Assembly: GCF_024346455.1 (NCBI RefSeq)
Contig: NZ_JAGQCY010000005.1
Coordinates: 140,071 to 204,070 of the forward strand
Length of the DNA: 64,000 nucleotides
Source: Cyanobium sp. Aljojuca 7A6
Lineage (GTDB): Bacteria; Cyanobacteriota; Cyanobacteriia; PCC-6307; Cyanobiaceae
Direction of reading: 5' to 3'
The number at the start of each line of letters is the position of its first letter. Position 1 is the first letter of the stretch. The position numbers were made by a program, and so were the translations under genes. The notes beneath the pieces are model-generated. The model saw only the letters and a list, made by a program, of their open reading frames with translations, did no database searches and was not told the origin of the DNA. Positions 56,001-64,000 of the stretch are shown in pieces.

Positions 56001-57939
56001 GAATGACCAGGAGATCTATGGCAGCACCACCAATGACAACCTCAACTTCACCGGCATCTCAGTCCAAGGGCTCGATTTCGTGGATGGCCAAGGTGGTGAT
56101 GATTCCATCGTTGGCAGTCTTGCCAACGATGATTTACGTGGCAGCGAAGGTAATGACACCCTGCGTGGAGGCGATGGCAACGACACCCTCAGGGGCGGCA
56201 ATGGCATTGACCTCTTTGATGGCGGTGCCGGTGTCGACACCATCGACTTCAGCTTCACAGGAACGGGGGGGAGCATCACCCTCCCGAGTGGTGTCAGCAC
56301 CATTGGTGGCTTCAATGAATCCTTCACCTCGATCGAGAACGTGATCGGCAGTCAGGGAGCCGATTCCATCACTGGCTCCGCTGATGCCAACATTCTTGAT
56401 GGTGCTGGTGGCAATGACACCATTCTCGGTGGAAATGGCAACGACACCATTCTTGGTGGTTTTGGGTTGAACTCTCTCAATGGCGAGAGTGGTGTCGATA
56501 CGGTTGATTTTCGTTTCCTCGGCGCAGGCAATGGCGCCGACATTAATCTGACCACACAATTAGCGTCTGTTGTTGGTGTCGGCAATACCACTGTGGTGGC
56601 CTTTGAGAACGCTGTTGGTGGTGCTGGAAACGACACGATGACGGGCACTACAGCAGCAAATTACCTTGATGGTCTCAGCGGCAACGACTCCATTTTCGGC
56701 GATAGCGGCAACGACACATTAAGCGGAGGCCTGGGCGCCGACAGCCTTAACGGTGGAGCCGGAATCGACACAGTCGATTACCGTTATGCCCTAGGCGGAA
56801 CAATCAACCTCGCCACTGGTACAGCCAACTTCGGTCCTGCCGACATCGATGCCTTGAGTTTGATTGAGAACGTGTTGGGATCCCAGGGCCGTGACACCAT
56901 CACCGGCTCTGCCGGCGCCAACCTTCTGGATGGAGGCCGAAGCAATGATTCAATTCTTGGTGAGGCTGGGAACGACACCCTTCTAGGTGGTCTGGGCTCA
57001 GACACCCTGGAAGGGGGGATCGGGAATGACGTCCTGGATGGCGGCTCGGGACATGATCGCCTCGTTGGCGGCACCAACAATGATATCTATGTTGTGGATT
57101 CTCTTGGAGATGTAGTCATTGAATTCGTCGGTGAGGGCACTGACACAATTCAAACGACTCTGGCCAGCTATTCTCTTGTCGGTTTAGAGGTGGAGAACCT
57201 CACTGGCACCAATGCAATCGCCCATTTCTTCACTGGAAACGCCCTGAACAATGTCTTGACTGGCAACAGCGCTGCTGACCAGCTCAACGGCTCAGACGGC
57301 AACGACACGCTGAACGGCGGCACTGGAAATGACACCCTCGCAGGTGGCTCCGGAAATGATGTTTACATTGTGGATTCTCTTGGTGATGTGGTGGTCGAGC
57401 TACTTGGCGAAGGAACGGATACAATTCAGACCAATTTGGCTAATTTCAGCCTTGCTGGGAAACAGGTTGAGAATCTCACTGGCAGCAATGCCATCGCCCA
57501 CGTCTTCACGGGAAATTCGCTGAACAATGTCCTTACTGGAAATGGCGCAGCCGATCAGCTCAACGGCTCCACCGGTAATGACACGCTGATCGGTGGCGCT
57601 CAGAATGACACCCTAACCGGTGGCGCAGGATTGGACGTTTTTAAATTCAATTCTCCCGGAGAGGGCACTGATACTATTCTTGATTTCGCCAGTGGCTCCG
57701 ACAAGATCCATGCCGTTTCCGGCACGTTCGGAGCACTTCCCGTTGGGTTGCTTGCAGCAGGCAACTTCCGGCTGAGTGGCCAGGCGCTACCTGCCGCGGC
57801 AGTTTTCATCTACAACGGAGCCACTGGTGCCCTCAGCTTCGATTCCAACGGCAGCGCAGCCGGCGGACTCAGCACCATTGCCAACTTGACTGGGTTGCCG
57901 TCGCTTGTCGCCAGTGATATTCAGATTGTTGCCGCCTGA
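53026..57939 (+). CDS. Giant RTX calcium-binding repeat protein
   Basis: A 1,637-residue protein built almost wholly of RTX nonapeptide repeats (GGxGxDxUx types such as GGAGNDTLFAFGADTI). It has no N-terminal signal peptide, and the C-terminus is typical of type I secretion substrates (last Ca-binding repeats, then a hydrophobic end near SLVASDIQIVAA). Blocks of about 168 residues (504 bp) recur three times from 53221, followed by a related 507-bp block and a 495-bp unit in two near-identical copies (55041-56030). Two later modules (NDIYVVDSLGDVVIEFVGEGTDTIQ) are common in secreted cyanobacterial RTX proteins. No catalytic domain is visible, so a cell-surface or S-layer-like role is likely. 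No HlyB/HlyD-type exporter is in the window. Confidence 0.9.
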   Translation: MATITGTINADVITPDDITNGIVGGIPSDLADSISGAAGNDLIDGGGGNDTLNGDSNDDTIFGGDGNDLIDTNTSTAAGSDSLDGGAGNDTLFAFGADTIDGGADDDLIRVWNDQSYALQGGAGIDTLSIMSSYWFAGTSFNTSNGIEIVQGNNFSIYAGSSFGATTDDNLNFTGISLNAVSFIDGLGGNDTITGSSGSDAIRGGNDNDSLSGGSGDDTLTGNAGNDTLRGGDGNDLIDTNTSTAAGSDSLDGGAGNDTLFAFGADTIDGGADDDLIQVWNDQSYALQGGAGIDTLSIMSSYWFAGTSFNTSNGIEIVQGNNFSIYAGSSFGATTDDNLNFTGISLNAVSFIDGLGGNDTITGSSGSDAIRGGNDNDSLSGGSGDDTLTGNAGNDTLRGGDGNDLIDTNTSTAAGSDSLDGGAGNDTLFAFGADTINGGADDDLIQVWNDQSYVLQGGTGIDTLSIMSSYWLAGTSFNTSNGIEIIQGNNFAIYAGPSIGATTNDTLNFSGISLNAVSFIDGQAGNDTIRGIAAAAQIRGGLDNDSIVGGTLNDTIRGDAGNDTLLGGSGNDILDSDSSNAAGDDSLVGGNGNDTLFALGADTIRGDAGNDLIQVWTDRSYDIQGGANIDTIAIASNWWHIGNSFSLAGNGIEIIQANGQEIYGGSGFGAASNDNLNFTGITVSGLDFIDGQAGNDTIQGLAGASKLYGGGDSDSIVGSTGDDTLRGDAGNDTLLGGDGNDILDSSPFSDAAGADSLVGGNGNDTLFAQGADTVRGDAGNDLIQVWSDSVYDLQGGTGTDTVSIANTFWLIGNSFSLAGSGIEIIQANDQEIYGSTTNDNLNFTGITVSGLDFIDGQAGNDTIQGLAGASKLYGGGDNDSIVGSTGDDTLRGDAGNDTLLGGDGNDILDSSPFSDAAGADSLVGGNGNDTLFAQGADTVRGDAGNDLIQVWSDSVYDLQGGTGTDTVSIANTFWLIGNSFSLAGSGIEIIQANDQEIYGSTTNDNLNFTGISVQGLDFVDGQGGDDSIVGSLANDDLRGSEGNDTLRGGDGNDTLRGGNGIDLFDGGAGVDTIDFSFTGTGGSITLPSGVSTIGGFNESFTSIENVIGSQGADSITGSADANILDGAGGNDTILGGNGNDTILGGFGLNSLNGESGVDTVDFRFLGAGNGADINLTTQLASVVGVGNTTVVAFENAVGGAGNDTMTGTTAANYLDGLSGNDSIFGDSGNDTLSGGLGADSLNGGAGIDTVDYRYALGGTINLATGTANFGPADIDALSLIENVLGSQGRDTITGSAGANLLDGGRSNDSILGEAGNDTLLGGLGSDTLEGGIGNDVLDGGSGHDRLVGGTNNDIYVVDSLGDVVIEFVGEGTDTIQTTLASYSLVGLEVENLTGTNAIAHFFTGNALNNVLTGNSAADQLNGSDGNDTLNGGTGNDTLAGGSGNDVYIVDSLGDVVVELLGEGTDTIQTNLANFSLAGKQVENLTGSNAIAHVFTGNSLNNVLTGNGAADQLNGSTGNDTLIGGAQNDTLTGGAGLDVFKFNSPGEGTDTILDFASGSDKIHAVSGTFGALPVGLLAAGNFRLSGQALPAAAVFIYNGATGALSFDSNGSAAGGLSTIANLTGLPSLVASDIQIVAA
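53221..54732 (+). repeat. Three tandem 504-bp repeats inside the RTX gene
   Basis: Units start at 53221, 53725 and 54229, each beginning GGCAACGATCTGATCGATACC. The first two are almost identical at DNA level, including synonymous positions; the third diverges in its second half. This implies recent duplication or gene conversion. Confidence 0.9.
55041..56030 (+). repeat. Two near-perfect 495-bp repeats inside the RTX gene
   Basis: 55041-55535 and 55536-56030 match almost base for base. One visible difference is AGCGAC against AACGAC near 55163 and 55658. Each starts CAATGACAACCTCAACTTC. Confidence 0.9.
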
Positions 57940-58023
57940 GATCTGGCCGTGTGCGGTCTGGTGACGAAGATTGGACAGTATGCGTAATCCTCAGGTCGCC
58001 ATGGAATCCGTTCCGACCTACTG

Positions 58024-59253
58024 ATGCGCGTCCTGTTCGTACACCAGAACTTTCCCGGCCAGTTTCGCCACCTCGCTGCCGCGCTAGCGAACGATCCCAC
58101 TCATCAGGTGGTGGCGATCGGCGAAGCCCCTAACCTCAAACGCCAGGGTGTCTGCCATCCGAGGATTCATCGCCTGGGTTATGGCCTTGACGGCCAACGA
58201 GTGAGCACGACCAATCCCTGGCTCAAGGATGTCGAGGCGGCCGTGATCCGCGGCCAGGTGGTCTCCAAGATCGCCAGGCAGCTGGCGGGACGCGGGTTCA
58301 AGCCGGATCTAATCGTTGGTCACCCAGGCTGGGGCGAGACCCTCTTTCTTAGGGACGTGTTTACCCAGTCGCACCTCATCACCTACTGCGAGTTCTTCTA
58401 CCGAGCGGATGGGGCGGATGTGGGGTTCGATCCGGAGTACCCCGCCAAGGCCGACGACATCGGACGATTGCGGGCACGCAACTTCAGCCATCTCTCGGCC
58501 ATCGAAGCGGCCGATCAGGGCCTCAGCCCCACTCTCTGGCAACGCAGCCTTTACCCCTCCATCCTGCAACCTCGCATCCAGGTCTTGCACGAGGGCATTG
58601 ACACCGATCGGTTGAAACCTGATCCGCAAGCACAATTGCGGATTGGTCCACTGGAACTGAAGCCAGGGGACCCTGTTGTGACCTATGTAGCGCGTAATCT
58701 GGAGCCGTACCGAGGCTTCCATTGCTTCATGCGGGCGTTGCCAGCGATTCAGGCCGGTCATCCGGATGTCCGGGTGATTGTGGTGGGGGGTGATGAGGTG
58801 AGCTACGGACGTACCCGCAGCGATGGCCAGACCTACAGACAGGCCCTGACCGCAGAGCTTGATGGACGCGTTGATTGGTCTCGTGTCCATTTCCTTGGCA
58901 GAGTGCCCTATGCCACATACCAACGGGTGCTTCAGGTATCGGCGGTTCATGCGTACCTCACTTACCCCTTTGTGTTGTCGTGGTCCTTGCTCGAAGCGAT
59001 GGCTACCGGATGTCTGATCGTGGCGTCAAAGACGACACCGGTGCTCGAGGTCATCGAGGACGGCGTCAATGGCTGGCTGATTGACTTCTTCGATACCGAG
59101 CAACTTGCCAAACAGATACTCCTCGCCCTTTCCACTCCTGAACAGACCCTTGCCATGCGCCAGCAGGCGCGCGCAACGGTGCAGGCGCGCTTCGACCTCC
59201 ATCGCCACTGCCTGCCGAGGGGATTGGAGCTGCTGCTTCAGGCAGGCCACTGA
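58024..59253 (+). CDS. GT4-family glycosyltransferase
   Basis: A 409-residue glycosyltransferase with the GT-B fold. The N-terminal domain starts [20 protein letters not shown]. The C-terminal nucleotide-sugar domain includes [40 protein letters not shown] and the E-x7-E region ([23 protein letters not shown]). It likely acts on a cell-surface glycan; donor and acceptor are unknown. It lies between the RTX gene and mnmG and shares the island. It may glycosylate the RTX protein or another surface polymer, on position only. Confidence 0.9.
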   Translation: MRVLFVHQNFPGQFRHLAAALANDPTHQVVAIGEAPNLKRQGVCHPRIHRLGYGLDGQRVSTTNPWLKDVEAAVIRGQVVSKIARQLAGRGFKPDLIVGHPGWGETLFLRDVFTQSHLITYCEFFYRADGADVGFDPEYPAKADDIGRLRARNFSHLSAIEAADQGLSPTLWQRSLYPSILQPRIQVLHEGIDTDRLKPDPQAQLRIGPLELKPGDPVVTYVARNLEPYRGFHCFMRALPAIQAGHPDVRVIVVGGDEVSYGRTRSDGQTYRQALTAELDGRVDWSRVHFLGRVPYATYQRVLQVSAVHAYLTYPFVLSWSLLEAMATGCLIVASKTTPVLEVIEDGVNGWLIDFFDTEQLAKQILLALSTPEQTLAMRQQARATVQARFDLHRHCLPRGLELLLQAGH

Positions 59254-59290
59254 AGACATCGCAACGCCATCCGCTGGGACCCGCATCGAC

Positions 59291-59364
59291 GCCATACATT
59301 TCAACCATGGCCCTGAGCGCAGCCCCCACCGAAAGCTTCGACCTGATCGTGGTCGGTGGCGGCC
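59291..59364 (+). repeat. Direct repeat of the mnmG start (copy 2, intact gene)
   Basis: Second copy of the 74-bp repeat described at 51631-51704. This copy is the true 5' end of mnmG and its upstream sequence. Confidence 0.95.
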
Positions 59365-61256
59365 ATGCCGGCTGCGAAGCGGCCCTCACCGCCGCCCGGC
59401 TCGGGGTCTCCACGGCCCTGTTCAGCCTCAACCTCGACCGCATCGCCTGGCAACCCTGCAACCCGGCCGTGGGTGGTCCGGCCAAGAGCCAGCTGGTGCA
59501 CGAAGTGGATGCCCTGGGGGGGGTCATCGGCCGGCTGGCGGATGCCACCGCCTTGCAGAAGCGGCTGCTCAACGCCAGTCGCGGCCCCGCCGTCTGGGCC
59601 CTGCGGGCCCAGACCGACAAACGCCAGTACGCCCGCCAGATGCTGCAGCTGCTGCAGCACACCCCCAACCTCGCCCTGCGCGAGGCGATGGTGACCGGGC
59701 TGGAGGTGGAAGGGGATCCCGGCGATTCAGCCGGGGCGCGGGTCATTGGCGTGAACACCTACTTCGGCAGCGTCTACGGCGCCGGCGCCGTGATCCTCAC
59801 CACCGGCACCTTCCTGGGCGGACGCATCTGGGTGGGCAACCGTTCAATGGCGGCGGGCCGGGCCGGTGAGCAGCCAGCCGAAGGCCTGACCGAAGCTCTC
59901 TGCGCGCTGGGGTTTCGCACCGACCGACTCAAGACCGGCACACCCGCCCGCGTCGACCGGCGCAGCGTGGCCCTGGATCGCCTTGAGGAGCAGCCCAGCG
60001 ACGCCGCTGATCGTTTTTTCAGCTTCGATCCCACCGCCCGGGTGAGCGGCGAGCAGATGGCCTGCCACATCACCCGCACCACGGCGGCCACCCACCAGCT
60101 GATCCGCGACAACCTGCATCTCACGCCCATCTACGGCGGCTTCATCGACAGCAAGGGCCCGCGCTACTGCCCCTCGATCGAGGACAAGATCGTGCGCTTC
60201 GCTGACAAGGACAGCCACCAGATCTTCCTGGAGCCGGAGGGACGGGACACGCCCGAGCTCTACGTCCAGGGCTTCTCCACAGGCCTGCCCGAATCCCTGC
60301 AACTGGCCCTGCTGCGCACCCTTCCAGGCCTGGAGTCCTGCGTGATGCTGCGCCCCGCCTATGCCGTCGACTACGACATCCTGCCGGCGACCCAGCTGGA
60401 GCCCTCCCTGGAGACCAGACGGGTGCGGGGCCTGTTCTCAGCCGGCCAGCTCAATGGCACCACCGGCTACGAGGAGGCCGCCGCCCAGGGGCTGGTGGCC
60501 GGGCTGAATGCCGCGCGCCTGCTGGGGGGCCAGGATCCCGTCCATTTCTCCCGGGAGGGGAGCTACATCGGCACCCTGGTGGACGACCTTGTGACGCAGG
60601 ACCTCAAGGAGCCCTACCGGGTGCTCACAAGCCGCAGCGAGTACCGGCTGGTGCTGCGGGGAGACAACGCCGATCGCCGCCTCACGCCCCTCGGCCACCA
60701 GCTGGGCCTGATCGACGAACGCCGCTGGCGCCTGTTCGAAGCCAAGCAGGCCGGGATCAATGCGGAAAAGCAGCGACTGGAGACGGTGCGCCTCAAGGCC
60801 TCCGATCCGGCCGCCAACGCCGTGACCGCCAGCACGGGCGCCGGTATCAACGGCTCCATCACCCTGGCCGACCTGCTGCGCCGACCGGGCCTGCACGGCC
60901 CGGATCTGGTGCGGCTGGGGCTGTGTGATCCGGACCTGCCCGCCGACGTGCGCGATGGCGCCGAGATCGACATCAAGTACAGCGGCTACCTGGCCCGCCA
61001 GGAACAGCAGATCGAGAGGGTCCGGCGCCAGCTCGGGCGGGCCATCCCAGCCGGTATCGCTTATGCCGGCATCCGCACCCTCTCGGCGGAGGCCCGCGAG
61101 AAACTGGCGGCCATCCAGCCCCGCAGCCTCGGACAGGCCTCGCGGATCCCCGGGGTGAGCCCCGCCGATGTCAACGCCCTGTTGCTCTGGCTGGAGTTGG
61201 AACGGCGCAAGTCGCAGCCAAGCCCTCATCAGACCCCTGAACCATCGTTACAGTGA
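59307..61256 (+). CDS. mnmG: tRNA uridine-5-carboxymethylaminomethyl modification enzyme MnmG
   Basis: MnmG (GidA) with MnmE modifies the wobble uridine of several tRNAs, using FAD and methylene-tetrahydrofolate. The 649-residue protein is full length. The FAD motif is [22 protein letters not shown]. Other landmarks are [50 protein letters not shown] and [20 protein letters not shown]. The C-terminal helical MnmE-binding region ([38 protein letters not shown]) is also intact. A decayed copy of its start lies at 51647. Confidence 0.97.
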   Translation: MALSAAPTESFDLIVVGGGHAGCEAALTAARLGVSTALFSLNLDRIAWQPCNPAVGGPAKSQLVHEVDALGGVIGRLADATALQKRLLNASRGPAVWALRAQTDKRQYARQMLQLLQHTPNLALREAMVTGLEVEGDPGDSAGARVIGVNTYFGSVYGAGAVILTTGTFLGGRIWVGNRSMAAGRAGEQPAEGLTEALCALGFRTDRLKTGTPARVDRRSVALDRLEEQPSDAADRFFSFDPTARVSGEQMACHITRTTAATHQLIRDNLHLTPIYGGFIDSKGPRYCPSIEDKIVRFADKDSHQIFLEPEGRDTPELYVQGFSTGLPESLQLALLRTLPGLESCVMLRPAYAVDYDILPATQLEPSLETRRVRGLFSAGQLNGTTGYEEAAAQGLVAGLNAARLLGGQDPVHFSREGSYIGTLVDDLVTQDLKEPYRVLTSRSEYRLVLRGDNADRRLTPLGHQLGLIDERRWRLFEAKQAGINAEKQRLETVRLKASDPAANAVTASTGAGINGSITLADLLRRPGLHGPDLVRLGLCDPDLPADVRDGAEIDIKYSGYLARQEQQIERVRRQLGRAIPAGIAYAGIRTLSAEAREKLAAIQPRSLGQASRIPGVSPADVNALLLWLELERRKSQPSPHQTPEPSLQ

Positions 61257-61281
61257 TGCACGCCTTCGCCGAGGACTGCAC

Positions 61282-62136
61282 GTGAGCCCCTCCCCTCGGC
61301 GTCCCCTGCGCGGCATCCCCACCTCCCGTGCCTACTGGGAGCTGAAGGCCGAGCAGATGATGAACCGGGTCTTCGACCCAGAGGCCACCATCGATCTTGA
61401 TGTGGCGGCCCAGGCCGAGCCCCCTGCGCCACTGCCGGTGGCCACCCCCATCCACCGGCTTCGGGGCCGACCGACCAAGCCAGCCCCTTCGGCGGCCACC
61501 GCCCCAACCCGGCCCGACCGCCACACCCTGCTGCTCACGGCGATGGGCGGTGTCTGCATGATCAGCGTCGCCAGCTCGGTGCTGTACCTGACCCATTCCA
61601 GCCGCATGCAGCAGGCCCTCACCCAGGAGCGCAGCCTGTTGCTGGTGGAACGGTTGCGCAGCCTCGGGCCAGCCAATCCGGCCCCGCTCGGGGCCGTGGG
61701 GGGCACCAACCTGACCAGCGGTGGGCAACCCCTGCTGCCACTCTCTGGCGACCAGCTGCCGCCGCCCCCGGACGAACCCTGGATCGAGCAGCTGTCCCAG
61801 CTGCCCCAGCAGGAGGGGGCGAGGGCCCCGGTCCTGCGGGTGCCGGTGAGCCCGAAACTGGCCGCCGCCGCCCCCCCTGCCAGTGGCGGTGGTGGCTACG
61901 CCGAACGCAGTGACGCCCCGACCGGTGGAGGTGCCGTGCCCGAGTTGGTCGGCGTCGTGGGATCGGCGGGCCGAGCCGCATCGGCGATCTTCCAGATGGG
62001 GGGAAGCTCCACCAGCGTCAACGCCGGCGAAGCGATCGGAGGCAGCGGCTGGCGCCTTCGCTCCGCCGATGGCGACGCCGCCCTGATCGAGCGGGGTGGT
62101 GAGGTGCGGCGCCTCTCGATCAGCAACGGCTACTGA
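61282..62136 (+). CDS. Single-pass membrane protein of unknown function
   Basis: A 284-residue protein from GTG at 61282. A cytoplasmic basic N-terminus (RAYWELKAEQMMNRVFDPEA) is followed by one membrane helix (LLTAMGGVCMISVASSVLYL), a Pro-rich periplasmic part and a C-terminal beta domain (AIFQMGGSSTSVNAGEAIGG, GWRLRSADGDAALIERGGEVR). The end resembles small beta domains of type IV pilus or type II secretion proteins (PilP/GspC-like), but this is a weak likeness. It follows mnmG by 25 bp. Confidence 0.6.
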   Translation: MSPSPRRPLRGIPTSRAYWELKAEQMMNRVFDPEATIDLDVAAQAEPPAPLPVATPIHRLRGRPTKPAPSAATAPTRPDRHTLLLTAMGGVCMISVASSVLYLTHSSRMQQALTQERSLLLVERLRSLGPANPAPLGAVGGTNLTSGGQPLLPLSGDQLPPPPDEPWIEQLSQLPQQEGARAPVLRVPVSPKLAAAAPPASGGGGYAERSDAPTGGGAVPELVGVVGSAGRAASAIFQMGGSSTSVNAGEAIGGSGWRLRSADGDAALIERGGEVRRLSISNGY

Positions 62137-62154
62137 CCCGCCTCCCGGCCCGCC

Positions 62155-62754
62155 ATGACCCCTGACTCCGGCGGCCTGTGGCCGTCCCCCAGCGTTCTGT
62201 GGCAGGCCAGCGCCGCCGCCGCTGAGGAGCTTCCGGCCGGCAGGGAACTCACTGGGCCCTGGAAGCTGTTACTGCTCGGCGACGGCAGTCCGACCCGGCA
62301 CCTGCAGCTGCTCACCGGCCTGCCGGTGGAGGTGGAATTGATTGCCATGGCGTCCGAACCTGGGGGCTCCGCCGGGGCCCCAGCGGAGGTGGCCCACCTG
62401 GCGGAGCCCCTGCTCCGGCGACAGGTGTGGCTCACCTGCGGGGCGCAGGCCCTGGGCTGGGCGGAGAGCTGGTGGAACCAGGCCGAGGCGGAAGCGCATC
62501 TGCAGGATCGCCGCCTGCCGATCTGGCGCAGCCTCTCGGCAGGGCGGGCGGAGCTGTACCGGGAGGTGGATGGCGTTGGCCAGGTGCAGGAACCGTGGCT
62601 GGAGCAGCGCTTCGGCTGCGACGCTCCCTTCTGGAGCCGGCACTACCGCTTCTTTCGCCAGGGGAGGGAACTCACCGTGATCCGGGAAGTGTTCTCCCCG
62701 GCCCTGGAGCACTGGCTGGGTCCGGCCGAAAAAAGAAATGTTCGTAAAGACTGA
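62155..62754 (+). CDS. Chorismate lyase (UbiC-like, DUF98)
   Basis: A 199-residue protein of the cyanobacterial chorismate-pyruvate lyase family, which makes 4-hydroxybenzoate, the head group for plastoquinone. Landmarks are ELTGPWKLLLLGDGSPTRHLQLLTG, PLLRRQVWLTCGAQALGWAESWW and RLPIWRSLSAGRAELYRE. Conserved basic and Glu residues of the family are at these sites. It follows the preceding gene by 18 bp, so both are probably co-transcribed with mnmG. Confidence 0.82.
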   Translation: MTPDSGGLWPSPSVLWQASAAAAEELPAGRELTGPWKLLLLGDGSPTRHLQLLTGLPVEVELIAMASEPGGSAGAPAEVAHLAEPLLRRQVWLTCGAQALGWAESWWNQAEAEAHLQDRRLPIWRSLSAGRAELYREVDGVGQVQEPWLEQRFGCDAPFWSRHYRFFRQGRELTVIREVFSPALEHWLGPAEKRNVRKD

Positions 62755-62844
62755 TCAATTCGGTAACACCGTGTGGCGGTTTCCTGTTGACGAATTGACG
62801 CTCCAGGGTCGTTAGCCAGGATTCAGTTACTCGATTTCACCTCC

Positions 62845-63363
62845 ATGTCCACCCGCCACAGTGCCCAGACCCCGCCGGGAGGGGACTGGCTCACCCTCAC
62901 CGAACTGGGCCGCCGCTACGGCGTCTCCGCCGTCCACACTGGGAAACTGCTGGTGGCTTCCGGCCTGCGTCGCAGCAGCGGCGAGCCCACCTCCGAGGCC
63001 CTGGCGGCCGGGCTGGCGATGCGTCCCCAACCCGGCCATCACCATTCCAGCCTCTGGCTGCATCAGGGTTGTGCCCCTCACCTGGAGAGGCTGGGGCTGG
63101 TGCCCCAGGCCCAGCGCACGATGGTGAGCCTGTGGGCGGATCTGCTCAGTGCCCTGCAGCACGGCTCACCCTCAATCAGCATCTCCGTGGAAGAGATGGC
63201 CAATGACGTTCCCCGCGACCTGGTGAAACCAGTGAACAGGGAACTGCGTCAGCGGGGCTGCAGTTTCCGGGTCAACCCGAAGCTCAAGACAACCGCAGTC
63301 CCTGGGCCTGCTTGCTCGCCTGCTCGAGCATCTGACGCAGCCGGTCCTCGTCGGTCGTGCTGA
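62845..63363 (+). CDS. Conserved hypothetical protein
   Basis: A 172-residue protein starting MSTRHSAQTPPGGDWLTLTE. The N-terminal segment (LTELGRRYGVSAVHTGKLLVASGLR) looks like a winged-helix or HTH unit, and the middle has LWADLLSALQHG. I recognise no named family. The last 80 bp overlap the end of the convergent DUF1269 gene, so the terminal Pro/Ala-rich residues are not likely to be conserved. Confidence 0.6.
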   Translation: MSTRHSAQTPPGGDWLTLTELGRRYGVSAVHTGKLLVASGLRRSSGEPTSEALAAGLAMRPQPGHHHSSLWLHQGCAPHLERLGLVPQAQRTMVSLWADLLSALQHGSPSISISVEEMANDVPRDLVKPVNRELRQRGCSFRVNPKLKTTAVPGPACSPARASDAAGPRRSC

Positions 63364-63805
63364 GGTTGGTGCGCAGCAGCTTGGCGTGGGGAGCGTGAAT
63401 CCTCAGGCGATCGATCAGCCGATCGGGGGTGGCGTCGCGCAGGAGCAGGCAGAGGGCCGCACTGCCAGGGGGGAGGGTCTCACCCACCTCGCGCATGAAG
63501 CCATCGTTGATGCCCAGGTCGGAGAGGGAGCCTGAAGCGGCCCCCAGACCCGCCCCCACGGCGGCCCCGAGCAGGGGGTTAAGGAACAGCAGACCCACGA
63601 GGGTGCCCCAGAAGCCACCGCCAAGGGCACCGGCTTTGGTGAGGTTGAGCGACTGGTGCAGGCGCACCTTGCCATCCAACTCCGCCTCCACCACCACGGC
63701 ATCCTCCAGGGCGATCAGCTCCTCCTTCTGGATCTCCACCAGCTGACGCCGGACCTGATCCGCCTCCGCCACGGTCGGAAACCCAACGACCACCAGGCTG
63801 CTCAT
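63284..63805 (-). CDS. DUF1269 family membrane-associated protein
   Basis: A 173-residue protein from the ATG at 63805 (SSLVVVGFPTVAEADQVRRQLVEIQKE). The DUF1269 pattern is clear: EDAVVVEAELDGKVRLHQSLN, then GALGGGFWGTLVGLLFLNPLLGAAVGAGLGAASGSL, a glycine-zipper-like hydrophobic stretch. The rest is LCLLLRDATPDRLIDRL and LRTNLSTTDEDRLRQML. Function unknown; often near stress or membrane genes. It overlaps the convergent gene by 80 bp. Confidence 0.82.
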   Translation of the reverse strand: MSSLVVVGFPTVAEADQVRRQLVEIQKEELIALEDAVVVEAELDGKVRLHQSLNLTKAGALGGGFWGTLVGLLFLNPLLGAAVGAGLGAASGSLSDLGINDGFMREVGETLPPGSAALCLLLRDATPDRLIDRLRIHAPHAKLLRTNLSTTDEDRLRQMLEQASKQAQGLRLS

Positions 63806-63934
63806 GGCAGACACGTTCTCGATTACGAAAGCATTCCTAACCCACTTCCGCCCGAAATGGCGGTGTTCCAGCCCCTAGGAGACTGATGAAAAACCTGGCC
63901 AGCCGCGAGAGAATGGAGTAACGGCACTGAGCAG

Positions 63935-64000
63935 ATGCGCGGCCAACAGGAGAGGACCGGCCCCCTGTTCTCCTACATCTCCACGGAGGAGCGCATCCCC
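63935..64000 (+). mobile_element. IS5-type transposase, 5' end
   Basis: The last 22 codons of the window start MRGQQERTGPLFSYISTEER, typical of IS5-group (IS5/IS1182-like) transposases. The rest is beyond the window. GAGACTGATGAAAAACC at about 63880 may be the left end of the element; the terminal repeat cannot be confirmed without the right end. Confidence 0.75.

Noticed and set aside
53221..56030. Regular repeats considered as a CRISPR array
   Set aside because: Units are about 500 bp, in frame and encode RTX motifs; no short repeats with unique spacers.
1..64000. tRNA and rRNA genes
   Set aside because: I read no convincing tRNA cloverleaf or rRNA segment on either strand.

Overview
The window is high-GC, densely packed bacterial DNA. 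Its gene content points to a picocyanobacterium of the Synechococcus/Cyanobium type. The evidence is an flv3-flv1 flavodiiron pair with one canonical and one degenerate partner, two DesC-type acyl-lipid desaturases plus a front-end desaturase, a UbiC-like chorismate lyase of the plastoquinone pathway, the gene order rplI-dnaB-(island)-mnmG, and families that are frequent in cyanobacteria (DUF928, MEKHLA, CHASE2 cyclases, CHAT/haemagglutinin fusions). This placement is inferred from gene content only.

Bases 1-22,000 are a signalling and secretion cluster set among housekeeping genes (gatB, thiO, ndk, speA). It holds three membrane CHASE2-adenylate cyclases, three secreted FecR-domain proteins (one carrying a CAP domain), a SIMPL-like protein, and an MscS-type channel with a cyclic-nucleotide-binding domain translationally coupled to the third cyclase. 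It ends in a two-partner-secretion locus whose exoprotein carries a C-terminal CHAT (caspase-like) domain, followed by DUF3307 and DUF928 genes and a divergent TpsB transporter gene. That transporter's signal peptide is separated from the rest by a C10 tract and a frameshift.

Bases 22,000-35,900 hold alaS, a glutaminase-STAS-cNMP-binding fusion (a second likely cyclic-nucleotide effector), a GAF/HD-GYP protein, a membrane protein coupled to a SNF2 helicase, a front-end desaturase, a SWIM-finger protein, a MEKHLA protein, Hsp20 and a PilZ protein. Bases 35,900-48,100 hold flv3-flv1, the glycine-cleavage genes gcvH and gcvP, a methionine-gamma-lyase-like enzyme, two Delta9 desaturases and rplI.

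Bases 48,100-64,000 start with dnaB and end with mnmG and downstream genes. Between them is a probable island with a sterol-desaturase-like hydroxylase, an HD-GYP phosphodiesterase, a decayed copy of the 5' end of mnmG, about 1.2 kb of non-coding debris, a giant RTX protein with near-identical internal repeats, and a GT4 glycosyltransferase. The mnmG remnant and the intact mnmG start form direct repeats 7,660 bp apart. The window closes with a chorismate lyase, small conserved proteins and the start of an IS5-type transposase.

The candidate undescribed system is the cAMP/FecR/CHAT secretion cluster. Sensory cyclases, a cAMP-gated channel and a secreted caspase-like exoprotein lie together, and the exporter appears to be phase-variable.
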